Assembly: GCA_033852115.1 (NCBI GenBank)
Contig: JAWSVE010000002.1
Coordinates: 372,001 to 436,000, forward strand
Reading direction: 5' to 3'
Source of the DNA: JAWSVE01 sp033852115
GTDB lineage: Bacteria; Pseudomonadota; Gammaproteobacteria; Pseudomonadales; Cellvibrionaceae
Length of the DNA: 64,000 bases
Shown: positions 35,944 through 44,437 of the stretch, one piece after another
Position numbering within the stretch: position 1 is the first letter of the stretch
Layout of the letters: each line of letters begins with the position of its first letter
Translations under genes and position numbers: made by a program
The notes under the pieces: generated by a model
What the model was told of the DNA's origin: nothing
The model's input: the letters and a program-made list of their open reading frames with translations, nothing else
Database searches by the model: none

Positions 35944-36021
35944 ATGACCATAAACCGTGAATCGCAAGTTAGCTTAGACGCTACGCCGTTTTATCACTGT
36001 TATGTGCGCTGTGTACGGCGT
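35944..36021 (+). pseudogene. truncated RAYT transposase, interrupted by the Tn7-like element
   Basis: Codons 1-26 match the intact RAYT at 59305 almost exactly, with only synonymous changes (MTINRESQVSLDATPFYHCY then VRCVRR). The frame is cut at codon 26 by the Tn7-like element. On the other side, 59217-59240 continues in frame with AYLCGEDY and then jumps into copy 4 of the upstream unit. The relic had therefore already lost everything past codon 34 before the transposon arrived, and at least the copy-4 junction is independent of the Tn7 event. Confidence 0.9.
36017..36021. repeat. target-site duplication, left copy (GGCGT)
   Basis: GGCGT immediately precedes the TGTGGCC end and is repeated exactly at 59212-59216 after the TTACA end. 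Removing 36022-59216 restores the RAYT reading frame and matches the sequence of the intact copy across the joint. Five bases is the duplication length made by Tn7-like transposases. Confidence 0.95.
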
Positions 36022-36302
36022 TGTGGCCAAGTAAAAAAGTTGTGAACTAGTTAATAAGAACTTTCAATAGCTTACAAGCGACTACTTCTTCCGAGCTAAC
36101 AATAAAGTCTTTACCCGATCAAAATAGTTGGTTAAAGGCTTTATTGTTAGACAATGCCCAAGAGTACCACAAGCAATAAAGCGGTTTAGTGTGATTCTGA
36201 GATACACCAGAACAAGAAAAGTGGTCAATGGAACTTAGCTTGAAAGCCCAATTTGACGTAAACACCAAATCTGGGCTAATCCATAACTTCACGACTTTAT
36301 TA
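36022..36302. repeat. transposon left end with spaced TnsB-type sites
   Basis: Site L1 at 36032-36046 (TAAAAAAGTTGTGAA) is the inverse of the right-end repeat. Site L2 at 36100-36114 (CAATAAAGTCTTTAC) is a good partial match, and L3 at 36174-36188 (CAATAAAGCGGTTTA) a weak one. Spacing of about 70 bp resembles the three spread sites of the Tn7 left end. A further repeat at 36288-36302 is identical to the right-end consensus (TTCACGACTTTATTA) but points the other way. Confidence 0.8.
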
Positions 36303-36345
36303 TATAGCCAACGCTGAGGCACTTGCGATACTACGAACCAAGATG

Positions 36346-37563
36346 CTACTCGACCGTTCTCCCTAGCGGGATGGTAATAATCAAATACACAAATTCAGAA
36401 AAAGCAAAGCATCCGAGTCCTTTGATATTGCTCTGTTTTCGACCTTCACCATGAATGGTTTTGAACTTATATGTTTGTTTTTCCCTATTACCCTTTCGGT
36501 ATAAACTTGTAATAACATCCATACTTTCATTTCGAACAGATGCCTGAGTTAGTGGAACTATTATACGACAGGTATTTTCGTAGCAAGGTGATGCTCGTTC
36601 AAACCTCCATCTAGGATATTTATCTAGCACCACCTCATATTCTAACTCAACTGAAAAATTGTTCTCGTTGTATTCTGTGATAAGAGGCAGTTGTACTAAT
36701 GGGTTTGATTGATCTAAAGCACGTAGCTCATGCAACCCTAAACCGAAGACGAGACTGACTAGCAAGACTTCTCCTATATCAGTATTGAACACACCATCAT
36801 ATTCCCAGAAACCGAATACCTCTTTATTTGATACTTTATCAAACCCTTTAAAGGTCAAGGAGCGTCGATCTCTGAGAATTGAAAGCGCATCAATTTTTTC
36901 CAAAAGTTCATCTGGCAACCGCTCATACTTTTTTAACCAACTGGTTAGTATCCGCCTTAACGCAGCATCAATTCTTTCAAAATCGATGATAGTGTCATCG
37001 ATAATTGAGAAACTTTTCCCATATAAAGATGCAAAATTGTAGAGGAGATCCGGTATAACTGGAGTGTCATTGTAGTTTAAGGAGAAACGATCTATAGGTA
37101 ACAAATAGTCATTTCGATCCTTCGTGACAGATTTTAGAAAACGACCATGTTCAGTACATACAGACACCAACGGATGTTGGTGCTCACGTTTTATTATACC
37201 TACCGTACCCAAATTACAGTATTCATGAAAGCACTCAGGGCAATATTGAAAATAGTCCAGAGACTCCCCAAAATCAGGATTAAAGCTTCTATAACGGTCT
37301 GCAAAATTAGTCAATAGCCGATCATTGTAGTGTAGGGAATGGTCTCTAACGATCTGTTCAAAAGAGTACCCAAGCTTTCCATACTCTTCAGCTATCTTTA
37401 GAACATATTGCCGATATCTTTTGTCTATTCTAGCCTCTGGGGAGTCAATAGGAGCCATTCTGGATAGTTGCTTTATGTTGCTGCAACCAATAATTTTTGC
37501 ATATCTAGCGAGAGTCCCAACCAATAGCTCCCCTTCATGAAGTTCAGGTAAAAAGCTAATCAT
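36346..37563 (-). CDS. tniQ: second TniQ-family target selector
   Basis: About 405 residues starting from the ATG at 37563, which overlaps the tnsD stop (ATGATTAG). A GTG two codons upstream is possible. The N-terminal TniQ domain is recognisable: LPELHEGELLVGTLARYAKIIG, then the zinc-binding pair YCPECFHEY and LVSVCTEHGRFL (CxxC and CxxH). The C-terminal half has no relative I recognise and lacks the helix-turn-helix of TnsD. TniQ proteins link a target-recognition module to TnsC. This is the most distal gene of the operon and lies closest to the left end. Its presence beside a full TnsD suggests two targeting routes. Confidence 0.83.
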   Translation of the reverse strand: MISFLPELHEGELLVGTLARYAKIIGCSNIKQLSRMAPIDSPEARIDKRYRQYVLKIAEEYGKLGYSFEQIVRDHSLHYNDRLLTNFADRYRSFNPDFGESLDYFQYCPECFHEYCNLGTVGIIKREHQHPLVSVCTEHGRFLKSVTKDRNDYLLPIDRFSLNYNDTPVIPDLLYNFASLYGKSFSIIDDTIIDFERIDAALRRILTSWLKKYERLPDELLEKIDALSILRDRRSLTFKGFDKVSNKEVFGFWEYDGVFNTDIGEVLLVSLVFGLGLHELRALDQSNPLVQLPLITEYNENNFSVELEYEVVLDKYPRWRFERASPCYENTCRIIVPLTQASVRNESMDVITSLYRKGNREKQTYKFKTIHGEGRKQSNIKGLGCFAFSEFVYLIITIPLGRTVE

Positions 37564-39226
37564 TAGCACCCTCTCTATACACCTTCTTACTACTCAGAGC
37601 TTTACTAGAGGCTATCAGCAAACAAGCTACTCGACTCGTCCACCTGTATAAAGGTTGGTACCTAGCATTTGATAGAAGAGGTAAATTAAGTACTGCCGAC
37701 AACTTATTAAATGTCGGGCGCTTCCCTCCTATGGTGTTTCTTAGCTCCCCTGAGCGAATCATAGAAATCAGAGTTTTTGCTTTATCCCTATCCTCAATTT
37801 TGCGAACAGCATCCATCGAACATTTCTTTAAATCTAACAAATTCTCTGGGTAATTCTCATACAGCCATGTTCTATCGTTACGATAAAGCCATTTCCATGT
37901 AATCGGAGTTAACTTGCGAAGTTCTTTTCGGCCTGCCAAAGGGTTTGACTGCCGAACAACAAGCCACTTTTCCCTCTCGGAACGTAATCTAGCAATCGAG
38001 ACTCCTACTTCTTTTACATCAGGAGGCGTCTTCCAACGAGCCTTAAACCCGAGTTTTAAAGCTTCTCGTTTAATAGTTATAGGTGATGCCCCTAATTCAG
38101 CTGCTATTTTTTTCAATGGTGCTTCTTCTTGAAGCAGTGTGCTTAGGTGCTTTCTCCATCTCTCCCCTCTATCGATAATTTCAGAGATAACAGCTCTTTT
38201 CTTTGAAACCTTGAATGTATAACCACACCGGTCACATTGCTTCATTTGACCAAGCACAACGGACATTTCACGGCCACATATAGGATTGGGACACTTCATA
38301 ATATCCCCTTTTATATACCTAAATAGTGCGAACTGTGGATCCTGTGCTGTTTCCTTCAAAACCAACCACTCTAGGATTAACATCCAGATAGGATGGACCA
38401 GAAACCGGTTGTTTATCCCACCTTCAACAACTTTTTTTAACCACGGCTGAAGCCTAGAACATTTCACTCCTAAGCTACCCAAAAACTCCTGATTACATTC
38501 TCTGCTCCAAGCTTCAAACAGCCTTCCATCGATCAATCTCCCAGACGCTGATAGCCAACCTAGTTCCTCAATCCCCCTTTTAATTTTCAGCCTATTATCA
38601 CGAGCTTCCTTTCGACTTTTCTCTTCATCGTAATTCAATAATAATTTAGATTTTCGAGCCAAAAATAAGGCAAATTCTGAATCTAGAATCCCTTCTAATT
38701 TTCCCCCCACATCATCACCAAGACCTTGTAGAGACAAAGTACTTTCGTCACTGATCATGCTTATTGTTAACGGTCGTTCATGAGAGGCGCAAACATAGAC
38801 CCCAGGCAGGTAATGTTCTCTTTTGAGGTAAAGAAAACCATGCTCATTAAAAGCGTCTGCTCTACATTCTTGGCAGAAAACAATAGATTTTTGCCGAATG
38901 ATTTTCCCTGTGAGATTGGTAGCCAATTTTGATGGAGTTGAGCCTGCACCCGTTTTGGCCGTTTCCAGCAATGAGTCATAGAAGTTTCCAGAAACCGTAC
39001 GATAGTACGGATAAATGGTCATTTCATTTATTATGGAATCAGTAGTCCATCCAGCCCATTCGGTTAACTCTGTCAGCCTCTCCAAATTCCCTGGCATTCT
39101 CAAATTTTTAACTGCTCCCAAATTCCTCAACAAGAGTTCATTAAAACCTCCAGAAGCGTCATTAGATCTAGCAATAACGCTCCACAGAAGTTCGCCTTCT
39201 ATCTGGGGTGCGATTGACCCAAACAT
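37556..39226 (-). CDS. tnsD: TnsD-like sequence-specific target selector
   Basis: A 556-residue protein with a TniQ domain at the N-terminus (IEGELLWSVIARSNDASGGFNELLLRNLG, then FCQECRADAFNEHGFLYLKREHYLPGVYVCASHERPL with CxxC and CxxH ligands). A second zinc ribbon follows near residue 310 (CPNPICGREM and QCDRCGYTF), then a helix-turn-helix (PLKKIAAELGASPITIKREALKLGF). This is the layout of TnsD, which binds an attachment site and recruits TnsC. It starts three bases after tnsC and overlaps the next tniQ. Confidence 0.9.
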   Translation of the reverse strand: MFGSIAPQIEGELLWSVIARSNDASGGFNELLLRNLGAVKNLRMPGNLERLTELTEWAGWTTDSIINEMTIYPYYRTVSGNFYDSLLETAKTGAGSTPSKLATNLTGKIIRQKSIVFCQECRADAFNEHGFLYLKREHYLPGVYVCASHERPLTISMISDESTLSLQGLGDDVGGKLEGILDSEFALFLARKSKLLLNYDEEKSRKEARDNRLKIKRGIEELGWLSASGRLIDGRLFEAWSRECNQEFLGSLGVKCSRLQPWLKKVVEGGINNRFLVHPIWMLILEWLVLKETAQDPQFALFRYIKGDIMKCPNPICGREMSVVLGQMKQCDRCGYTFKVSKKRAVISEIIDRGERWRKHLSTLLQEEAPLKKIAAELGASPITIKREALKLGFKARWKTPPDVKEVGVSIARLRSEREKWLVVRQSNPLAGRKELRKLTPITWKWLYRNDRTWLYENYPENLLDLKKCSMDAVRKIEDRDKAKTLISMIRSGELRNTIGGKRPTFNKLSAVLNLPLLSNARYQPLYRWTSRVACLLIASSKALSSKKVYREGAND

Positions 39227-39229
39227 AGC

Positions 39230-40600
39230 TTAGGCTTGCACTAAATGGTTGGGAATTCTTAAGCCTAGATCTTCTAGCCCCTCTATTATTGACACTTCGT
39301 CCTTTGCTAGTTTTAACAACTCCCTCAAGAAACTACGATCCAGCACAAGTGCATCTTTCTTCTGTGACTTTCCTGTTTCAGTTTGAGTATTTTTGTTCGT
39401 TGCTCTTTTATTGATTGGACCTAAACTCCCACTTTCAAAAGACACTCCCAAGGATTCATAAATTCCATTCAAATGTTCGTTGGCTACTCGGCTTAATAAA
39501 GAAGGGGTAATGATCTCGCCACTTCCTGAATGCCCCATCCTGATCGCTTCATCCTGTACTTTTGTAAAGAGAGGTCTAGCTATACCAGGTAGCCCCAGAG
39601 AAAACTCTCTCATAAGTTCATTCAAGTCATCAGTTAAAGAAGTTTGGTTTTGTGTTAACTGAACGCTCCATAACGATTCGATAAAGCGCTGCCAATCTCT
39701 ATCTGAAAGAGACGTCCACCTCGGGACGTCCTGTTCTATGCTTCTCCTATGAGCTCGAAGCTCAGACGCGATAACCGACTCAATTTCAGGAGTCCCAATA
39801 AAAACCACAAAGACACCGGTTTTCTCGTACAAGTTGAACAAAAAGTTAAGTAGCTGCATGCGTTTACCTTCAGATACTGAGACTAAATTCTCCGTATTAT
39901 CGATAACCAATAAAGCAACTCCTTGGGTTGCAAACATTGCAGTTACATAGCTCAAAAGCGTCTCAGCGTTAATGCGGGACATTTTGGGCTTTTTCGAATC
40001 TTGGCCCAATAGGCTGTGTATTTGAGAGATAATATCGATCAGTATTGGTTTATGTGTGCCGTTATGCGGACAATCAATTTTAATCCAAGGAATCTGGTTA
40101 GTTTGAAATGGATAACCATTGTAATTTGTGTGGCGAATAACCTGGGGTATTTGAGAAAGAACCCTATTGATGCTGGTTGTTTTGCCTGCACCAGATGCTC
40201 CTTTCAGTACCATAAAGCTTGGCTTATAGCCGTCTGGTCCAACACAAATTGGAGTTTGGCAATTTAGTAACTTTCTATAATGATTTGGATCCGCCTTATA
40301 CCGCCCTAAATAGACAGATGTTATCTCCCTTTGTAAAACGCCCCAAAGCATTCCGTCACGCGGTAAAGCTATAAAGTGCTCCTTAAGTTTTCGAAGAGAA
40401 TTTAAACGAACCTCTCGAGAATCTAGCTTTTCAGATTGCCCGATGACGACACTATTATTAAGGGCTTGTATTATCTCAGATGGCTGTTTGAAAATAGGTA
40501 AGCTTTCGATAAAAGGATGCCCTATACAGTCTTTTGGTAAATTTTTATCGGAGTAATTGGCAAGTACGTAATTCTTGTTCTGAGCAAACACATCAATCAT
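39230..40600 (-). CDS. tnsC: TnsC AAA+ transposition regulator
   Basis: A 456-residue ATPase. Walker A is GASGAGKTT at residues about 134-142 and Walker B LLVIDNTEN at about 230-238; a sensor-1-like VVFIGTPEIE follows. TnsC forms filaments on DNA and relays target choice from TnsD/TniQ to TnsA/TnsB. The length is a little under Tn7 TnsC (555) and near that of other Tn7-like families. It follows tnsB by two bases. The C-terminal about 50 residues are Lys/Thr-rich before a short final helix, consistent with a TnsA/TnsB contact tail. Confidence 0.93.
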   Translation of the reverse strand: MIDVFAQNKNYVLANYSDKNLPKDCIGHPFIESLPIFKQPSEIIQALNNSVVIGQSEKLDSREVRLNSLRKLKEHFIALPRDGMLWGVLQREITSVYLGRYKADPNHYRKLLNCQTPICVGPDGYKPSFMVLKGASGAGKTTSINRVLSQIPQVIRHTNYNGYPFQTNQIPWIKIDCPHNGTHKPILIDIISQIHSLLGQDSKKPKMSRINAETLLSYVTAMFATQGVALLVIDNTENLVSVSEGKRMQLLNFLFNLYEKTGVFVVFIGTPEIESVIASELRAHRRSIEQDVPRWTSLSDRDWQRFIESLWSVQLTQNQTSLTDDLNELMREFSLGLPGIARPLFTKVQDEAIRMGHSGSGEIITPSLLSRVANEHLNGIYESLGVSFESGSLGPINKRATNKNTQTETGKSQKKDALVLDRSFLRELLKLAKDEVSIIEGLEDLGLRIPNHLVQA

Positions 40601-40602
40601 TT

Positions 40603-42753
40603 TTATTCTCCAAAAAAGTAACTTTCTGCTGTATCAAAGGGAGATGTGTCGGGATCACATTTTTCGAGTTTAGGAGAACCTGTTATTTCGTTTGACCACT
40701 TATTATGATGGCGTTCTTCCTGTTGATAGTTATCCCTAGAATCCTGATCAAAGGAGGGTTTTTCTGAAGCCATATTTCGTCTAGCAACCGCTGCCGAAAT
40801 TATACTGTCCATAGCATCATCTATAGATATCGATTTAGAAAGGCCGCGTTTTCTGGACTTTGATATGAAAGCCGTTTCCTCTTTGAAGTAAGAATTCACA
40901 TCCCACAAAGATTGGCCCGTAAAGTGCTGGTTCGCTGGCGTTAACAGACATACTTCTCCTAAACTTCCATCCTCGTTAATTAGCCAGATAGCACTCACAT
41001 CACGAGGATCAAAGGCAACTTGTATCCTATTTGTCTTTTGCTTTAATCCACGATGGAATCCATGCAACTGGTTAACTGATTCGCTTATGTAATAAAGGTT
41101 ATTTGCTTTAATCCCTTTCGATGAGATGCTAGCGTCTACACGCGGGAGCAAAACACTTCTGATAAAAGTTTTAGGATAGGACCTGCCAGATCCAGAGCGA
41201 TGACGGCTTCCCCATTCCCACAAATTAATGGGAGTGCAGCAATCGTATCCTGCTCTCGCAAGTGAAATAGCGTCCGGGTGATCTTTAACCGTATAGGAAT
41301 GGTTGTATTGAATAATTGCTTGGATAATAAGGGACTTAAATTCCGAGGGAGTCAGGCAAGCTAACTCTGAGGGGGCTTTTACACCTCTTTTTCTATAGCG
41401 GTCTGCAGCCCCTGGTATTTGATTAAGTTTCGCTTTAAGGTGTCCAAAAAACCTCTCAATATATGCTTTCCAATTAGCAGCTCTCGGTTTTGCCGTTGCC
41501 CAACTAAATAGCCCTCTTTCTACTAGACGAGATGACTGTTCACCTACCAACTCTGGCCCCCCATCTCCAAGGAGTTCGTCACAAACAACACCTTTTGGCA
41601 TCAAAGGAGATCCGCAGGGCAAACCTAAACGTTCACAAAGCTCCTCATTTAAATCAGCAGGAAGATCATCCTTATCTGTAAATGCGCACTCAAGAGCAAG
41701 CATCAAAGTAGCATAGCTTGCATTATCAATGACGACTGACCATCCCACTACAAGTTGAGAATAGTTATCTTGTACACCATAAATTTGGGCTTTCCCTATA
41801 ATTTTTGTTTCATCCCAAGGGGCAACTAAATAAACAAGGCCACCAGTACCGTCAACCTGATATTGTGTACCAGGGCCTTCCTTAACTCTTGAAGAATTCA
41901 TAATAGGCTTGTGATTCAGCTCAATTTCTATTTCTGAGCTCTTTTTCAATCGAATCGCCTTCTTAGAAAGTTTTTTTGTTCCCCAGTAAGTAAATTGTGT
42001 AAAAGATGGAATCGGTTTTTCTGGATCAATAACTCGCTCAATTTTTCCATTCGGAAGCACTCGAATTTCATGAAAGAAAAACTCCTTTAACGTTTTTTCA
42101 TAAGCTCCTTGAAATGTTTCTTTCTTTACTCCGGCAAACTTTTTCCACCCCTTTTTAAGATTCTCCTTATCTTTTTTTGATAAAGGCATGCCATCAGAAT
42201 ACCCTCCAATATTTTCAGGGCTAACAGGCCTCCCAAGCTTTTTAATCGACCTTCTTTCTTTCCCAGCCCCTCCGCATTTTGCATATTCAGGAACAAAAGC
42301 GTCTAAGGTCATACCTTTTTGGTAATAGCGCCTTAAGTATTTGAGAACTGTGTTGAGGCCCACTTGTAGGGTAACCCGGTTTTTTTTGATGACCCGGTAG
42401 CGCATCCCCTCTGTAAATAGCTCTACTTGGTTCTCATGAAAGAATGGAGTGAAAAGATCGTATAGTTCTTTAGCTCGCGCAAAATACTTATCACCGATGT
42501 CCGTAGACAGTAGAGGGCTGATAACAATTTGATCAGAGCTAGAGGTTTGTAATGCATTCTCGGTTACTAATTCTTTTATTTTTTTAAGGCTATCTATTCT
42601 CGGGTTTGCATTAAGATCCTTGATATTTATTAAGCCGATAAAATCATCATCAGGCCTCATCCAACAAATTCGCTCAATTCGCATAGCAGCTTCTATGGAA
42701 GCACCATCCCACAAGATTTGATTAATTCGTAATGTGGTGTCGTATTCACTCAT
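40603..42753 (-). CDS. tnsB: TnsB DDE transposase
   Basis: A 716-residue retroviral-integrase-type transposase that cuts and joins the 3' ends. The DDE triad is visible: Asp301 in YQVDGTGG, Asp397 in ELLGDGGPEL and Glu433 in ANWKAYIERFFGHLK. The 36-residue gap between the last two is close to Tn7 TnsB. The N-terminal about 200 residues contain helix-turn-helix-like DNA-binding regions, and the C-terminal part is Ser-rich before the TnsC-interacting tail. The start overlaps the end of tnsA by eight bases. Confidence 0.95.
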   Translation of the reverse strand: MSEYDTTLRINQILWDGASIEAAMRIERICWMRPDDDFIGLINIKDLNANPRIDSLKKIKELVTENALQTSSSDQIVISPLLSTDIGDKYFARAKELYDLFTPFFHENQVELFTEGMRYRVIKKNRVTLQVGLNTVLKYLRRYYQKGMTLDAFVPEYAKCGGAGKERRSIKKLGRPVSPENIGGYSDGMPLSKKDKENLKKGWKKFAGVKKETFQGAYEKTLKEFFFHEIRVLPNGKIERVIDPEKPIPSFTQFTYWGTKKLSKKAIRLKKSSEIEIELNHKPIMNSSRVKEGPGTQYQVDGTGGLVYLVAPWDETKIIGKAQIYGVQDNYSQLVVGWSVVIDNASYATLMLALECAFTDKDDLPADLNEELCERLGLPCGSPLMPKGVVCDELLGDGGPELVGEQSSRLVERGLFSWATAKPRAANWKAYIERFFGHLKAKLNQIPGAADRYRKRGVKAPSELACLTPSEFKSLIIQAIIQYNHSYTVKDHPDAISLARAGYDCCTPINLWEWGSRHRSGSGRSYPKTFIRSVLLPRVDASISSKGIKANNLYYISESVNQLHGFHRGLKQKTNRIQVAFDPRDVSAIWLINEDGSLGEVCLLTPANQHFTGQSLWDVNSYFKEETAFISKSRKRGLSKSISIDDAMDSIISAAVARRNMASEKPSFDQDSRDNYQQEERHHNKWSNEITGSPKLEKCDPDTSPFDTAESYFFGE

Positions 42754-43537
42754 GGCCTGAATCCTCTATTTGCAGAGGCTGATCAGGGTCAAATAATGTC
42801 CCCTCTTTAAGAAACCATCGCCCTGAAGCGATGAAGTGTTTAACAACTGACAAAGTAGTTCCACAATCGAGTTCGAGCTCTTTATCAACATGAGTACAAA
42901 TTATATGGGCAGGGTGACCATCTTCCTGTTGCAAGAGGTGCCCAACCCTAATTCCAATTATTTCGATGCGGCTATTGGGTAGGCTTAAAGATTGAGGGTC
43001 TCTGTACTTATGATATTGCTTGATACTTTTGACAATTTCTTCTGATATGTCCTGTTCTGTTACTACATAGAAAGGAACTCCTCGACGATCCCAGTAATAA
43101 CGTTCAACAGCTAATTTTTCTAATGTCCTTTTAGTTTTTAACTTTTCAGAAGGCTTAACATGAATAGCAACAGGGCCCGATTCCAACGTTAGAAGGAAAT
43201 CTGTTGTATATACGTGATCCACCTTATTCAAGGTGTACTTCACTTCTAAGCTATCAGCTATTTGCTCTACTTCTTGGATAGGTAGTAGCGGATACTGTTC
43301 ACGGATATCTAGAACAAGAGGATTAGAATCAATAAGATAGAAAAACTTCGCCTCTAACTTAGACATCATGTGATGGACCCTACCGACGGTCCACGAGTAC
43401 TCCCGTAGACGTTGGCCATCACTCGGAACATCACGAATTCCAAGAAAGGGCACATACTCAAGCCCAGTTTTACTTGAAAGCTGATTTTTTTCCCATTGAA
43501 CTGCTAGTTTTTTAACATTTCGCCTATTTAAAGCCAT
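42746..43537 (-). CDS. tnsA: TnsA endonuclease
   Basis: A 263-residue restriction-enzyme-like nuclease that makes the 5' cuts so that Tn7-like elements move by cut and paste. Catalytic residues line up as Glu62 (SKLEAKFFYLID), Asp113 (VYTTDFLLTL) and Lys128 (VAIHVKPSEKL). The Tn7 motif QxK is HxK here (His126). A C-terminal winged-helix part follows. First gene of the tnsABCD-tniQ operon. The 160-bp region before it should hold the operon promoter. Confidence 0.92.
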   Translation of the reverse strand: MALNRRNVKKLAVQWEKNQLSSKTGLEYVPFLGIRDVPSDGQRLREYSWTVGRVHHMMSKLEAKFFYLIDSNPLVLDIREQYPLLPIQEVEQIADSLEVKYTLNKVDHVYTTDFLLTLESGPVAIHVKPSEKLKTKRTLEKLAVERYYWDRRGVPFYVVTEQDISEEIVKSIKQYHKYRDPQSLSLPNSRIEIIGIRVGHLLQQEDGHPAHIICTHVDKELELDCGTTLSVVKHFIASGRWFLKEGTLFDPDQPLQIEDSGHE

Positions 43538-43697
43538 AGAAATACCTCCCTACAGGCAAAAGGGTGCTTGACGGGCTAGGAAGGTAGAGAGATACTAGAA
43601 GCGCTAACCGTAGTATTTACTACAAACCGAGCCCGGATCCAGAATACTGTTTTCGGGTTTGTTCTTTTTAGAGCATCTTAAAGTTGTGCCTCACCTC
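43538..43697. promoter_or_regulatory. control region of the tns operon with a palindromic site
   Basis: A 14-bp palindrome, GTAGTA-TT-TACTAC, lies at 43610-43623, about 75 bp ahead of tnsA. It is a likely operator, for one of the two neighbouring helix-turn-helix proteins or for a TnsB-like autoregulator. No convincing -35/-10 pair could be fixed by eye. Confidence 0.5.
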
Positions 43698-43943
43698 CTA
43701 ATTACCCAATACTTTTTCTTTTGAACGCCCATGAGGGAAATCATTGATAGCAATATCCTTCCCTTCCTTAAGCCCAAGGGCCACAGCAATTCTATGGCTC
43801 TGGCCACGTAAGCACTTATTTTTCCCTGATAGAACCTGATATACCAATGCAGGAGAGAAGCCATTCTCTTTGGCCCAGGAGCTAATTGAAATTCCCCACT
43901 GTTCAAATTCATGTCGAACTTCTTTTGGAGTACTCTTGGTCAT
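43698..43943 (-). CDS. small helix-turn-helix protein (BcepMu gp16-like)
   Basis: Reading from the ATG at 43943 gives 81 residues: TPKEVRHEFEQWGISISSWAKENGFSPALVYQVLSGKNKCLRGQSHRIAVALGLKEG. The pattern fits a family of small DNA-binding regulators best known from Mu-like phages and integrative elements, sometimes called BcepMu gp16-like. The upstream ATG at 43997 is less likely because it would leave only two bases before the divergent XRE gene. It lies just ahead of tnsA on the same strand, so it could be a first gene or a regulator of the tns operon. Confidence 0.7.
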   Translation of the reverse strand: MTKSTPKEVRHEFEQWGISISSWAKENGFSPALVYQVLSGKNKCLRGQSHRIAVALGLKEGKDIAINDFPHGRSKEKVLGN

Positions 43944-43999
43944 GGCATATACTGAATTAACAAGAAATGTTTTGAAATAATACGTAGAAGCCCCCATAA

Positions 44000-44437
44000 A
44001 TGCAAAGTATTGTTAACAACAATGTAAACGATAGTTTTGGTACACGCCTAAGAAATGAAAGAACACGGCTTAAGTTAAATCAAACACAGCTTGGCAACAT
44101 TGGAGAGGTCTCACGTGTTACTCAAGCTCTTTATGAAGCCGATGAGAGAAGCCCTAACGCAGAATATTTAATGAAAATCGGAAGCGTTGGGGTCAGGCTA
44201 GATTATTTGCTCAACGAGCAATATCTAAACAACATTTCAGAAGGTGAGATCCTTGAATCATCAACTCTTGGACAAGTCTATTCAATTGTGGATCATCATT
44301 GTCGAGACAATCAGGGGGTTCTACTTGATGTTGGTTTCAGGCGAAGGGTGTTTGAAGAAATTTGCGACTTAATTCAATCTGAAGGGAAATTACCTGATGA
44401 TCTAAGGATCCAGGACATTCTTAGGAAATCTGCATGA
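44000..44437 (+). CDS. XRE-family transcriptional regulator
   Basis: A 145-residue protein with an N-terminal helix-turn-helix (GTRLRNERTRLKLNQTQLGNIGEVSRVTQALYEADERSPNAEYLMKIGSVGVRLDYLL) of the Cro/CI type, followed by a short acidic tail. It is divergent from the gp16-like gene with 56 bp between the preferred starts, and coupled to the next membrane-protein gene (ATGA overlap). No strong ribosome site precedes its ATG, so leaderless or weak translation is possible. It probably controls the divergent promoters. Confidence 0.82.
   Translation: MQSIVNNNVNDSFGTRLRNERTRLKLNQTQLGNIGEVSRVTQALYEADERSPNAEYLMKIGSVGVRLDYLLNEQYLNNISEGEILESSTLGQVYSIVDHHCRDNQGVLLDVGFRRRVFEEICDLIQSEGKLPDDLRIQDILRKSA

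Noticed and set aside
36022..36031. Insertion at the standard attTn7 site near glmS
   Set aside because: No glmS sequence lies at either flank; both flanks are RAYT sequence.
43698..44437. Mu-like prophage remnant
   Set aside because: The gp16-like regulator is the only phage-like gene. No capsid, tail or phage transposase genes are nearby.
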